From positions 1-5,595 of the forward strand of contig JACVSD010000111.1 in assembly GCA_014534095.1 (NCBI GenBank): 5,595 nucleotides of DNA, read 5' to 3'. The stretch is from Nitrospiraceae bacterium (GTDB taxonomy: Bacteria > Nitrospirota > Nitrospiria > Nitrospirales > Nitrospiraceae). Position 1 is the stretch's first letter. Every line of letters begins with the position of its first letter. The notes below the pieces were generated by a model. It worked only from the letters and a program-made list of their open reading frames with translations, was not told the DNA's origin and made no database searches. The translations under genes and the position numbers were made by a program. Of the stretch, positions 1 through 4,794 are shown piece after piece.

Positions 1-801
1 ATGCTCAATGACGTCCTGTCTGGGAGATCGTTGTGGACTGCGATCCGGTTGTTTATGACCGGGTCGGACGGGGTGGCGCCTATCGGTTGGGAATCGGCCT
101 TGCTGCGGTTTGATAAAGTGATTGCGGACAAGGCGTATGTCATTCTCGCTCTGGTTTCCCTCTGTGGGATCGGACTGCTGGGCTTATTCTCGCCGGCCAC
201 GGCTCCCAAAATGAGAGTGCTGTGGTGGGCTGCGACGCTCAATCTATTGTTCGCTGTCAGTTATGGAATCAATGATCGCTTTACGTTCTTTTTGCCGGGT
301 GCGGCCCTTTATGCAGTTCTCGGCGTGGCCTTTATGTTCAGACGATCTGCCGTATATAGCCGGGCCCACCTTCTCACGCTGGCTCTCATCCTCGTTCATC
401 CATTGATCTTAGTGAGCACGGCGGTGTTGGCGAGCAGCGGATGGATCACGCTTCCGGCGCATCCGTCCAAACTCCCGTTTCGGGATGATACGACGTATTA
501 CTTGTCACCCTACATCCCCGATAGATCGGCAGCAGCCTTTGTGCATGCCTACGAGGAGCAGGTCCCGGAAGGATCGGCGGTCCTTGCCGATTACACGCCT
601 ATGGGGGCGCTCCGTTCGGCTCAGGTTATCGGGCAATTCTTACACCGGGATCTCATTCAATGTGATGAGACCGGTCTCACTGACGAGGCTCGCCGGCAAT
701 GGCCCAAGACCATGTATCTTGTCCGGAAGAGTTATTGCGAAGCGTTCACGAAAGAATACAAGGCTGAGCCGACCTCTATTGGCTGGATTGTGAGCCGGTG
801 A
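1..801 (+). CDS. DUF2723 (TMEM260-like) membrane protein, C-terminal part
   Basis: The frame is open from the first base, so this is probably the 3' part of a longer gene and the Met at position 1 is probably internal. Four hydrophobic segments are visible at about residues 46-65, 71-90, 94-113 and 122-146, followed by a soluble tail of about 120 residues. Between segments 2 and 3, a YGINDRFTFFLPG stretch resembles the late membrane region of DUF2723 proteins. The tail motifs LPFRDDTTYYLSP (158-170) and VLADYTPMGALRSAQ (194-208) resemble the C-terminal part of bacterial DUF2723 proteins. Full members are longer, with several more N-terminal membrane segments, and are related to protein O-mannosyltransferase-type enzymes (TMEM260), which use lipid-linked sugars on the outer face of the membrane. 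Enzyme activity here is inferred, and the substrate is unknown. The base composition looks less GC-rich than mtnA. No strong terminator follows the TGA stop. The family call rests on recognition by eye. Confidence 0.75.
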   Translation: MLNDVLSGRSLWTAIRLFMTGSDGVAPIGWESALLRFDKVIADKAYVILALVSLCGIGLLGLFSPATAPKMRVLWWAATLNLLFAVSYGINDRFTFFLPGAALYAVLGVAFMFRRSAVYSRAHLLTLALILVHPLILVSTAVLASSGWITLPAHPSKLPFRDDTTYYLSPYIPDRSAAAFVHAYEEQVPEGSAVLADYTPMGALRSAQVIGQFLHRDLIQCDETGLTDEARRQWPKTMYLVRKSYCEAFTKEYKAEPTSIGWIVSR

Positions 802-951
802 GGTGTCTTATGAGGACTGGCCTGGTAGATCGTTACGGCGGAACTGCTTACTCTGATTCCCGACCAAGGGCTCAACGCGGTTAGCCCGTGCAAGAACGCC
901 GCATCCCTGCGGTTCCTCGCCCAGCAGACTGCTCGGCCGACCAGCGTAGGG

Positions 952-1230
952 TTATGGCGTTTGTCGCGATGGGGGATCGGATGATGTTGTCATTGGAGCG
1001 TCCAAAGCCCGATCCATGGCGGTGCGCTTCTTATGAGCGGCGGAGCCTGTTTTCTTTCTGGCCAGCTTCTCTCGCGCCCAGGTCGTGTATTCGATCTGCA
1101 GGATCATCAAACGGTTTTCAACAAACAGCTGTTCGCTTTCCGTCAGGTGTTGATGCGTCCGAAAAAATAGCCGGAGTTCCTGGACCGACTCGTCGAGACG
1201 CTTCAACATTCTTTCGGTATCGGTCACCAT
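952..1230 (-). CDS. Small helical protein of unknown function
   Basis: I do not recognise a named family. The 92-residue product looks like a real protein. Residues 1-60 are rich in Leu, Glu, Arg and Gln with heptad-like spacing (RMLKRLDESVQELRLFF, then LFVENRLMILQIEYTTW), consistent with two amphipathic helices forming a hairpin or coiled coil. Residues 60-92 are basic, then Ser/Thr/Pro-rich, and are probably disordered. No signal peptide or membrane segment is visible, so the protein is probably cytoplasmic. The overlapping plus-strand frame (888-1292) gives an Arg/Pro/Ser-rich product typical of a shadow frame, which favours this strand. The gene runs convergent to the DUF2723 gene and divergent from mtnA. 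No Shine-Dalgarno sequence precedes the ATG. A TATAGT box lies 8 bases upstream, so the transcript may be nearly leaderless. The odd tail could mean the true stop was shifted by mutation. Confidence 0.55.
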   Translation of the reverse strand: MVTDTERMLKRLDESVQELRLFFRTHQHLTESEQLFVENRLMILQIEYTTWAREKLARKKTGSAAHKKRTAMDRALDAPMTTSSDPPSRQTP

Positions 1231-1238
1231 ATGGGGGC

Positions 1239-1267
1239 ACTATACGGACAAGGCCGCTGTCGTGCAC
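1239..1267 (-). promoter_or_regulatory. Candidate promoter for the small minus-strand gene
   Basis: Read on the minus strand, TATAGT (1244 down to 1239) matches 5 of 6 bases of the sigma70 -10 box. It ends 8 bases before the ATG at 1230. GTGCAC (1267 down to 1262) lies 17 bases upstream but is a poor -35 box, matching TTGACA at only 2 of 6 positions. If the start site falls 7 bases after the -10 box, the mRNA begins near 1232, two bases before the ATG. This fits the absence of a Shine-Dalgarno sequence. Confidence 0.3.
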
Positions 1268-1277
1268 TCGCGAAACT

Positions 1278-1343
1278 GCTGATGAGGACTGATAGTTCTA
1301 CTGGGCCCACTTTAGGAGGGGATCAGCTCGAAGAGGGCTGATG
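1278..1343. promoter_or_regulatory. ATCAGC/GCTGAT half-sites, candidate operator
   Basis: ATCAGC at 1322-1327 and GCTGAT at 1337-1342 form an inverted repeat with 9 bases between. One wobble and one further base pair can extend it into an 8-pair hairpin. A third copy, GCTGATG, lies at 1278-1284, a direct repeat of 1337-1343. All three sit between the two divergent candidate promoters and the dyad ends 10 bases before the mtnA -35 box, a natural place for a repressor or activator site. No cognate regulator is visible and the half-sites are short, so chance is possible. Confidence 0.22.
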
Positions 1344-1352
1344 CGGATGGTC

Positions 1353-1381
1353 TTGCACCGTAGGGTTCGTTCCGCTACAAC
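1353..1381 (+). promoter_or_regulatory. Candidate mtnA promoter (near-leaderless)
   Basis: TTGCAC at 1353-1358 (3 of 6 matches to the -35 consensus) is followed after exactly 17 bases by TACAAC at 1376-1381 (4 of 6 matches to TATAAT). A start site 7 bases beyond would be near 1388, two bases before the mtnA ATG. There is no Shine-Dalgarno sequence directly ahead of the ATG, which fits a leaderless message. The match is moderate. Confidence 0.33.
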
Positions 1382-1389
1382 TCTTCCCC

Positions 1390-2421
1390 ATGATTGCCAC
1401 GGTTGAATGGAAAGACGGGGCGGTCCGATTGCTGGATCAAAGCCGCTTGCCGGGCACGGTCAGCTATCTGGACTGTCGGGATGTCGAGAGCGTCGCCCGG
1501 GCGATCCGCGAGTTGAAGGTGCGTGGTGCGCCCGCGATCGGCGTGACGGCTGCCATGGGAGTGGCGCTGGGCGCGCAGGATCTGAGGACCGCGGATGAAG
1601 CGACGTTTCATGAGTCCATGCTGGCTGTCTGCGACCAATTGGCTGCGACGCGTCCCACCGCGGTGAATCTCTTCTGGGCCATTGAACGGATGAAAGTACG
1701 GCTGGGGCAGCTCAAGAGCCAGCCGCTGAGCCGGGTTCGGGAGGCGCTCCTCCAGGAAGCACAGGCGATTCACGACGAGGATATCGCGCTGTGCAAGGCG
1801 ATGGGGCGGCATGGCGCCGAATTGATTCGTGACGGGCAGACTGTGCTGACGCATTGCAACGCCGGGGCCCTGGCGACGGCCGGCTATGGCACGGCCTTGG
1901 GAGTGGTTCGGGCGGCATGGGAGCAGGGCAAGAAGATTGAGGTGATCGCCGATGAAACCAGGCCGGTCCTTCAAGGCGCCCGATTGACGGCTTGGGAACT
2001 CATGCAGGATCACATTCCCGTGACGCTCATTACTGACAACATGGCCGGCGCCCTGATGCGGCAGGGCCGGATTCACCTGTGCGTGGTCGGCGCCGATCGC
2101 ATTGCGGCGAACGGAGATGTGGCCAATAAGATCGGCACCTATTCGGTCGCGGTACTGGCGAAGGCGCATGGCATTCCGTTCTATGTGGCCGCGCCTTACT
2201 CGACGATCGATTTGACGACCAAGTCGGGGGACGACATTCCGATCGAACAGCGCCAGACGCTGGAAGTGACGTCGATCCATGGCAGCCATCCGGTGGCGCC
2301 GGACGGCGTCGCCGTTTATAACCCGGCGTTCGACGTGACGCCGGCCGAGTGGATTACCGGGATCATTACCGAACGCGGCGTCTTCAAGCCCCACGAACTC
2401 GCTGCCCGATTTGCCTCCTAA
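1390..2421 (+). CDS. mtnA: S-methyl-5-thioribose-1-phosphate isomerase
   Basis: This enzyme (EC 5.3.1.23) converts methylthioribose-1-phosphate to methylthioribulose-1-phosphate in the cytoplasm, an early step of the methionine salvage pathway that recycles methylthioadenosine from polyamine and SAM chemistry. The 343-residue product is full length for the family. It shows RGAPAIG at 45-51 (phosphate/substrate-binding region), [19 protein letters not shown] at 153-171 with the catalytic Cys156, and [18 protein letters not shown] at 234-251 with the catalytic Asp236. These align with Cys160 and Asp240 of the Bacillus subtilis enzyme. The cysteine, together with overall length and motif spacing, separates it from eIF2B subunits and ribose-1,5-bisphosphate isomerases. 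ATG 1390 is the only usual start codon after the in-frame stop at 1339, so the start is firm despite the lack of a Shine-Dalgarno sequence. No other salvage gene is visible nearby. A small membrane-protein gene begins 19 bases after its stop and may share its transcript. Confidence 0.96.
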   Translation: MIATVEWKDGAVRLLDQSRLPGTVSYLDCRDVESVARAIRELKVRGAPAIGVTAAMGVALGAQDLRTADEATFHESMLAVCDQLAATRPTAVNLFWAIERMKVRLGQLKSQPLSRVREALLQEAQAIHDEDIALCKAMGRHGAELIRDGQTVLTHCNAGALATAGYGTALGVVRAAWEQGKKIEVIADETRPVLQGARLTAWELMQDHIPVTLITDNMAGALMRQGRIHLCVVGADRIAANGDVANKIGTYSVAVLAKAHGIPFYVAAPYSTIDLTTKSGDDIPIEQRQTLEVTSIHGSHPVAPDGVAVYNPAFDVTPAEWITGIITERGVFKPHELAARFAS

Positions 2422-2440
2422 CCTTGCCCCGAGACCCCTG

Positions 2441-2689
2441 ATGGATGGACTGGCTCCCGATCTTCTGCTCAGAGAACTGCGCCGTATCAAGTGGCTGCTC
2501 CTGCTGATCCTCGTGACAATGCTGAGTCTGCCGGTGTTCCTCCTGTACGTCGGGTGGGAAGTGGCCGCGTTGCTTCAAGAGAACCAGCTCGATGACGAAG
2601 GCGGCAGCGTCGAAACCGCCACGGAAGACCTTCTTCGGCCGGGCGTTGCACAAGGCCGGTTTATCCATCGTCCTTCCCGAGACGATTGA
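2441..2689 (+). CDS. Small single-pass membrane protein, unknown function
   Basis: I do not recognise a family. The 82-residue product has a short N-terminal amphipathic stretch (MDGLAPDLLLRELRRIK), then one strong hydrophobic segment at about residues 18-38, then an acidic part (QENQLDDEGGSVETATEDLL, 47-66) and a short Arg-rich end. The basic residues just before the membrane segment suggest N-terminus in, C-terminus out. The layout resembles the N-terminal anchor of small membrane-bound proteins that normally continue into a soluble domain, but no such domain follows here. The gene starts 19 bases after the mtnA stop with no clear ribosome-binding site, so translation may depend on mtnA. 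An overlapping frame from 2592 stays open to 2840. A one-base shift near 2625-2640 would join the two, so the C-terminus may be altered by a frameshift. The membrane segment is the main evidence for a real gene. Confidence 0.45.
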   Translation: MDGLAPDLLLRELRRIKWLLLLILVTMLSLPVFLLYVGWEVAALLQENQLDDEGGSVETATEDLLRPGVAQGRFIHRPSRDD

Positions 2690-2740
2690 ACCGGGAATGA
2701 GCACGATCACCGGCTCGCCAGGCACCCTGCCCGTGTCCTT

Positions 2741-2752
2741 GTCAGCGCTGAC
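2741..2752. repeat. Perfect 12-bp palindrome
   Basis: GTCAGCGCTGAC is a perfect 12-base palindrome in the gene-poor stretch between the small membrane-protein gene and the toxin-antitoxin locus, about 130 bases upstream of the antitoxin start. Perfect dyads of this size are common as dimeric repressor operators. It has no loop or T-tract, so it is not a terminator. A chance occurrence cannot be excluded. Confidence 0.25.
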
Positions 2753-2848
2753 TGCCATCGCATGGAAAGGCGACCTCATAGCGGCATGGCGGGTTTCTCA
2801 CTCAGTCGATCGGTCTTGCGAGCGTTTGGCGGAGGTATGAATTACCGA

Positions 2849-2877
2849 TTGCTTGTAAGACCGTTCATGACTACCAT
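2849..2877 (+). promoter_or_regulatory. Weak candidate promoter for the toxin-antitoxin operon
   Basis: TTGCTT at 2849-2854 and TACCAT at 2872-2877 are separated by 17 bases (3 of 6 and 4 of 6 matches to consensus). The expected start site, 7 bases after the -10 box, falls on the A of the antitoxin ATG at 2884. That would give a leaderless message, consistent with no Shine-Dalgarno sequence at that start. The match is weak and other promoters further upstream are possible. Confidence 0.22.
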
Positions 2878-2883
2878 GTGTCC

Positions 2884-3141
2884 ATGATCACCGTCCGCGT
2901 CGCAGATTTGAAGAGCAGACTCAGTGAATACCTCCGCAAGGTACGGGCTGGACGAACGGTCACCGTGCTTGACCGCAGTACGCCGATCGCGCGGATTGTG
3001 CCGTATGAGGAGCATGGACAATCATTAACCATCCGAAGTCCTTTACCCGGCTCGCCGTCATTGAGGGAAGTGTCCTTGCCCCCGCCGCTGCGATTTCGTC
3101 GCGATATTGTCGCGCTGTTGTTAGAAGAGCGACAGGGCTGA
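2884..3141 (+). CDS. Type II antitoxin, Phd/YefM (VapB-like) family
   Basis: The 85-residue product begins MITVRVADLKSRLSEYLRKVRAGRTVTVLDRSTPIARIVP, the Phd/YefM fold: a beta strand, an amphipathic helix (V-ADLKSRLSEYLRKVRAG), then two strands ending in the typical PIARIVP. This part dimerises and binds operator DNA. A loose linker (about 41-60) and a C-terminal helix (RRDIVALLLEER) follow; in related systems that region wraps the toxin and blocks its active site. The antitoxin therefore should neutralise the PIN toxin encoded 3 bases downstream and repress the operon, most tightly with toxin bound. ATG 2884 is preferred because it is the stronger start codon and forms an ATGA overlap with an upstream mini-ORF. 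GTG 2878 would add two residues and cannot be excluded. No Shine-Dalgarno sequence precedes either. Neighbours are unrelated housekeeping genes, so the pair is probably an independently acquired module. Confidence 0.88.
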   Translation: MITVRVADLKSRLSEYLRKVRAGRTVTVLDRSTPIARIVPYEEHGQSLTIRSPLPGSPSLREVSLPPPLRFRRDIVALLLEERQG

Positions 3142-3144
3142 GTA

Positions 3145-3567
3145 GTGATCGCCTATCTCGATTCCTCCACGATTCTTCGTATTATTCTGGGGCAAGCCAA
3201 TGCATTGAAGGAATGGCGATCGATAACCAGGGGCGTGGTGTCCGCGCTGGTCGAAGTCGAATGCTTGCGCACGTTGGATCGATTGAGGCTGTCCGAAGGA
3301 TTGGACGACGCGGAGATCGCCTCGCGGAGAGAGGCGGTGTTCCGTCTGGTGGAAGCTATGGAAGTGGTCGAGTTGACCAGGCCGGTCTTGGCAAGAGCCG
3401 CTCATCCCCTGCCTACCGCACTCGGTACGCTGGATGCCATCCACATCGCCACTGCTTTACTGTGGAAGGATCGGACCGAAGCGGATCTTGTGATGGCGAC
3501 GCATGACGAGGCATTGGCCACAGCAGCGAGGGCAAGCGGTCTCCGCGTGCTCGGTGTGTCGAGATAG
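3145..3567 (+). CDS. vapC: PIN-domain ribonuclease toxin, VapC-like
   Basis: This is a 140-residue single PIN domain, normal length for VapC toxins, which are Mg2+-dependent endoribonucleases that cut tRNA, rRNA or mRNA and stop growth when free of antitoxin. The four conserved acidic residues are visible: Asp6 in AYLDSS, Glu39 in SALVEVECLR, Asp97 in TLDAIHIATA and Asp121 in MATHDEALATAA. The toxin therefore looks catalytically intact. The start is GTG 3145, three bases after the antitoxin TGA. This places AYLDSS at the usual N-terminal position and implies translational coupling, which keeps toxin below antitoxin. Expression probably depends on the antitoxin promoter and on autorepression. 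A hairpin with five T residues begins right at its stop, closing the operon. The RNA target cannot be read from sequence. Confidence 0.9.
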   Translation: MIAYLDSSTILRIILGQANALKEWRSITRGVVSALVEVECLRTLDRLRLSEGLDDAEIASRREAVFRLVEAMEVVELTRPVLARAAHPLPTALGTLDAIHIATALLWKDRTEADLVMATHDEALATAARASGLRVLGVSR

Positions 3568-3604
3568 GCCATGGACGTATACCGGCAACCATGGCCGGCT
3601 TTTT
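3567..3604 (+). terminator. Intrinsic terminator after the toxin gene
   Basis: CCGGC (3582-3586) pairs with GCCGG (3594-3598) across a 7-base loop. One C and then five T residues (3600-3604) follow, a standard short rho-independent terminator. A competing 8-bp stem, GGCCATGG (3567-3574) with CCATGGCC (3589-3596), starts at the last base of the toxin stop codon and shares the right arm. Either structure would end transcription before the ndk promoter. Confidence 0.6.
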
Positions 3605-3614
3605 GGAGCGCTAG

Positions 3615-3643
3615 TTGCAAGGGCATTGTGAGCTTCTTATAAT
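3615..3643 (+). promoter_or_regulatory. Sigma70-type promoter for ndk
   Basis: TTGCAA at 3615-3620 (4 of 6 matches) is followed after exactly 17 bases by a perfect TATAAT at 3638-3643. Transcription should start near 3650, giving a leader of about 47 bases to the ndk ATG. The promoter lies just after the toxin terminator, so ndk is an independent unit, as expected for a constitutive housekeeping gene. This is the best -10 box in the window. Confidence 0.7.
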
Positions 3644-3696
3644 GCGCGCGATATTTCTCATTGATCATTTAACCGTGCGGAGGAACCGTAGAGCCC

Positions 3697-4116
3697 ATGA
3701 GTGAACGAACGTTAGCGATCATCAAGCCTGATGCGGTAAAGAAGAACGTGATGGGCGATATCCTGAGCCGCTATGAACAGGCGGGATTGAAGCCGGTGGC
3801 GATGAAGTTGATGCAGATGTCGAAGCCGACGGCGGAAGGATTTTATGCCGTGCATAAAGCCCGGCCGTTCTTTGACAGCCTCTGTACCTTCATGTCGTCC
3901 GGTCCTGCACTCGTGATGGTCTTGCAAGGTGACAACGCGATCAAGAAGAACCGCGAACTGATGGGTGCCACTGATCCTGCCAAAGCCGAGGCCGGGACTA
4001 TTCGGAAGGCCCATGGCGCGAACATCGAGTTTAATGCCGTTCATGGATCCGACTCTCCGGAAACCGCGCAATTTGAGATCGGCTATTTCTTCCCCGGCAT
4101 GGAGATCTTCAGCTAG
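3697..4116 (+). CDS. ndk: Nucleoside diphosphate kinase
   Basis: Ndk (EC 2.7.4.6) moves the gamma-phosphate of ATP to other nucleoside diphosphates through a phosphohistidine, balancing NTP and dNTP pools in the cytoplasm. The 139-residue product is full length. It opens with [11 protein letters not shown] and carries the active-site motif NAVHGSDS with catalytic His116. Other nucleotide-site residues sit where expected: Lys10, Tyr50, Phe58, Arg86, Thr92, Arg103 and Asn113, one position offset from the Myxococcus xanthus enzyme. The stretch before the motif, [13 protein letters not shown], differs from the common TIRGDFG form but keeps the key Arg and Asn. The ATG is preceded by GGAGGA (3679-3684), 12 bases away, a strong but rather distant ribosome-binding site. 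The gene has its own promoter and a GC-rich hairpin after it, so it is probably monocistronic. Confidence 0.97.
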   Translation: MSERTLAIIKPDAVKKNVMGDILSRYEQAGLKPVAMKLMQMSKPTAEGFYAVHKARPFFDSLCTFMSSGPALVMVLQGDNAIKKNRELMGATDPAKAEAGTIRKAHGANIEFNAVHGSDSPETAQFEIGYFFPGMEIFS

Positions 4117-4134
4117 GTGGACGGTGTCATGCCG

Positions 4135-4160
4135 CCGCCGGCGTATGGCGGTGCCGGCGG
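4135..4160 (+). terminator. GC-rich hairpin after ndk, probable terminator
   Basis: CCGCCGGC (4135-4142) pairs perfectly with GCCGGCGG (4153-4160) around a 10-base loop, 18 bases after the ndk stop. The following run is only TTCT, so this is a weak intrinsic terminator at best. It could instead protect the 3' end of the ndk mRNA or act with Rho. The rest of the gap to 4261 holds a short CTCCG/CGGAG dyad (4233-4244) and nothing else I recognise. Confidence 0.45.
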
Positions 4161-4261
4161 TTCTGCCGAGGCTCCGGCGTGACGATTCTCGTGTGAAACG
4201 GTAGTTCCAGGCGAGCCCTGCATGTTTTCGCGCTCCGTTCGGAGTCCTCCGGGCGCATTCC

Positions 4262-4291
4262 TTGACAAACCCCGGCGAGGCCCACTACGAT
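4262..4291 (+). promoter_or_regulatory. Sigma70-type promoter for gcvH-lpdA
   Basis: A perfect TTGACA -35 box (4262-4267) is followed after 18 bases by TACGAT (4286-4291, 4 of 6 matches to TATAAT). Transcription should begin near 4298, leaving a leader of about 37 bases. That is too short for a glycine riboswitch and no such fold is apparent. A GAGGA ribosome-binding site (4326-4330) follows, 4 bases before the gcvH ATG. Confidence 0.6.
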
Positions 4292-4334
4292 CCGAACCCG
4301 TTGTCCGCTTTCATGTTGAAGAAACGAGGACTGT

Positions 4335-4721
4335 ATGATTCCAGCCGATCTGCGGTATCACAAGGAACATGAATGGGTGCGCCTCAATGGCACGCAGGCC
4401 ACGGTAGGCATCAGCCATTTTGCGCAGGATGCCTTAGGGGACATTGTTTTTTTGGATCCCCCGAAAGCCGGCGCGGTCGTGAAGGCAGGGCAGCAGATCG
4501 GCGAGGTGGAATCCACGAAGACGACATCCACGCTCTATACGCCGGTCAGCGGGACGATTGCGCAGGTCAATACAGATCTGAAGGACCATCCGGAAGTCTT
4601 GAATTCGGATCCGTACGGCCGGGGATGGATTGCCGTGATCGAATTGGCGAACCCCGCCGAAGTCGATCAGTTGATGACGGCCGAACAGTACGAGCGCTTT
4701 CTCGCCTCTCAAAAACATTGA
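4335..4721 (+). CDS. gcvH: Glycine cleavage system H protein (lipoyl carrier)
   Basis: H-protein swings a lipoyl-lysine arm between the P, T and L proteins of the glycine cleavage complex, carrying the aminomethyl group from glycine. The 128-residue product is normal length. It begins with the typical LRYHKEHEWVRL (6-17), then VGISHFAQDALGDIVFLDPP (24-43), and the lipoyl loop GEVESTKTTSTLYTPVSG (56-73), which places the attachment site at Lys62. The conserved end NSDPYGRGWIAVIEL is also present. Residues around the lysine (STKTTST) differ from the common SVKAVSD form but keep the Glu-Ser before the lysine and the PVSG turn. GAGGA lies 4 bases before the ATG, slightly close. lpdA, encoding the partner L-protein, follows 73 bases later, so they are probably co-transcribed. 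gcvT and gcvP are not in the window. A role as lipoyl relay for lipoate transfer is also possible. Confidence 0.96.
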   Translation: MIPADLRYHKEHEWVRLNGTQATVGISHFAQDALGDIVFLDPPKAGAVVKAGQQIGEVESTKTTSTLYTPVSGTIAQVNTDLKDHPEVLNSDPYGRGWIAVIELANPAEVDQLMTAEQYERFLASQKH

Positions 4722-4794
4722 CCCGCTTCTACTGTACTCATGACGCAGGGGATGCGGCCGTCGATGACTGCATGACACCGTGGCGCATGCATCC

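Noticed and set aside
894..915. Hairpin CCGC/GCGG with flanking GAA/TTC as a bidirectional terminator between convergent genes
   Set aside because: The stem is interrupted by a two-base bulge and has no T-tract on either strand.
888..1292. 134-codon plus-strand open frame
   Set aside because: Arg/Pro/Ser-rich composition without a recognisable fold; it lies antisense to the more protein-like frame at 952-1230.
1231..1389. SAM or other riboswitch ahead of mtnA
   Set aside because: No recognisable aptamer core or terminator switch; the promoter candidate lies almost at the start codon.
1375..2490. 371-codon minus-strand open frame over mtnA
   Set aside because: Shadow of mtnA. The product is Arg/His/Gly-rich and mtnA has intact catalytic motifs on the other strand.
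2384..2779. 131-codon minus-strand open frame
   Set aside because: No family resemblance. It is antisense to the mtnA end and to the small membrane-protein frame, whose hydrophobic segment is more convincing.
2592..2840. 82-codon plus-strand frame as an independent gene
   Set aside because: It has no ribosome-binding site and low-complexity composition, and overlaps the membrane-protein frame. Kept only as a possible frameshifted extension.
4233..4244. CTCCG-TT-CGGAG dyad between ndk and gcvH
   Set aside because: A two-base loop is too tight for a stable full stem and no T-tract follows; it could be a small protein-binding dyad but nothing supports that.
4298..4334. Glycine riboswitch ahead of gcvH
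   Set aside because: The predicted leader is only about 37 bases and shows no glycine-aptamer-like structure.
4718..4746. TTGACC as a -35 box for a separate lpdA promoter
   Set aside because: No acceptable -10 box lies 16-18 bases downstream.
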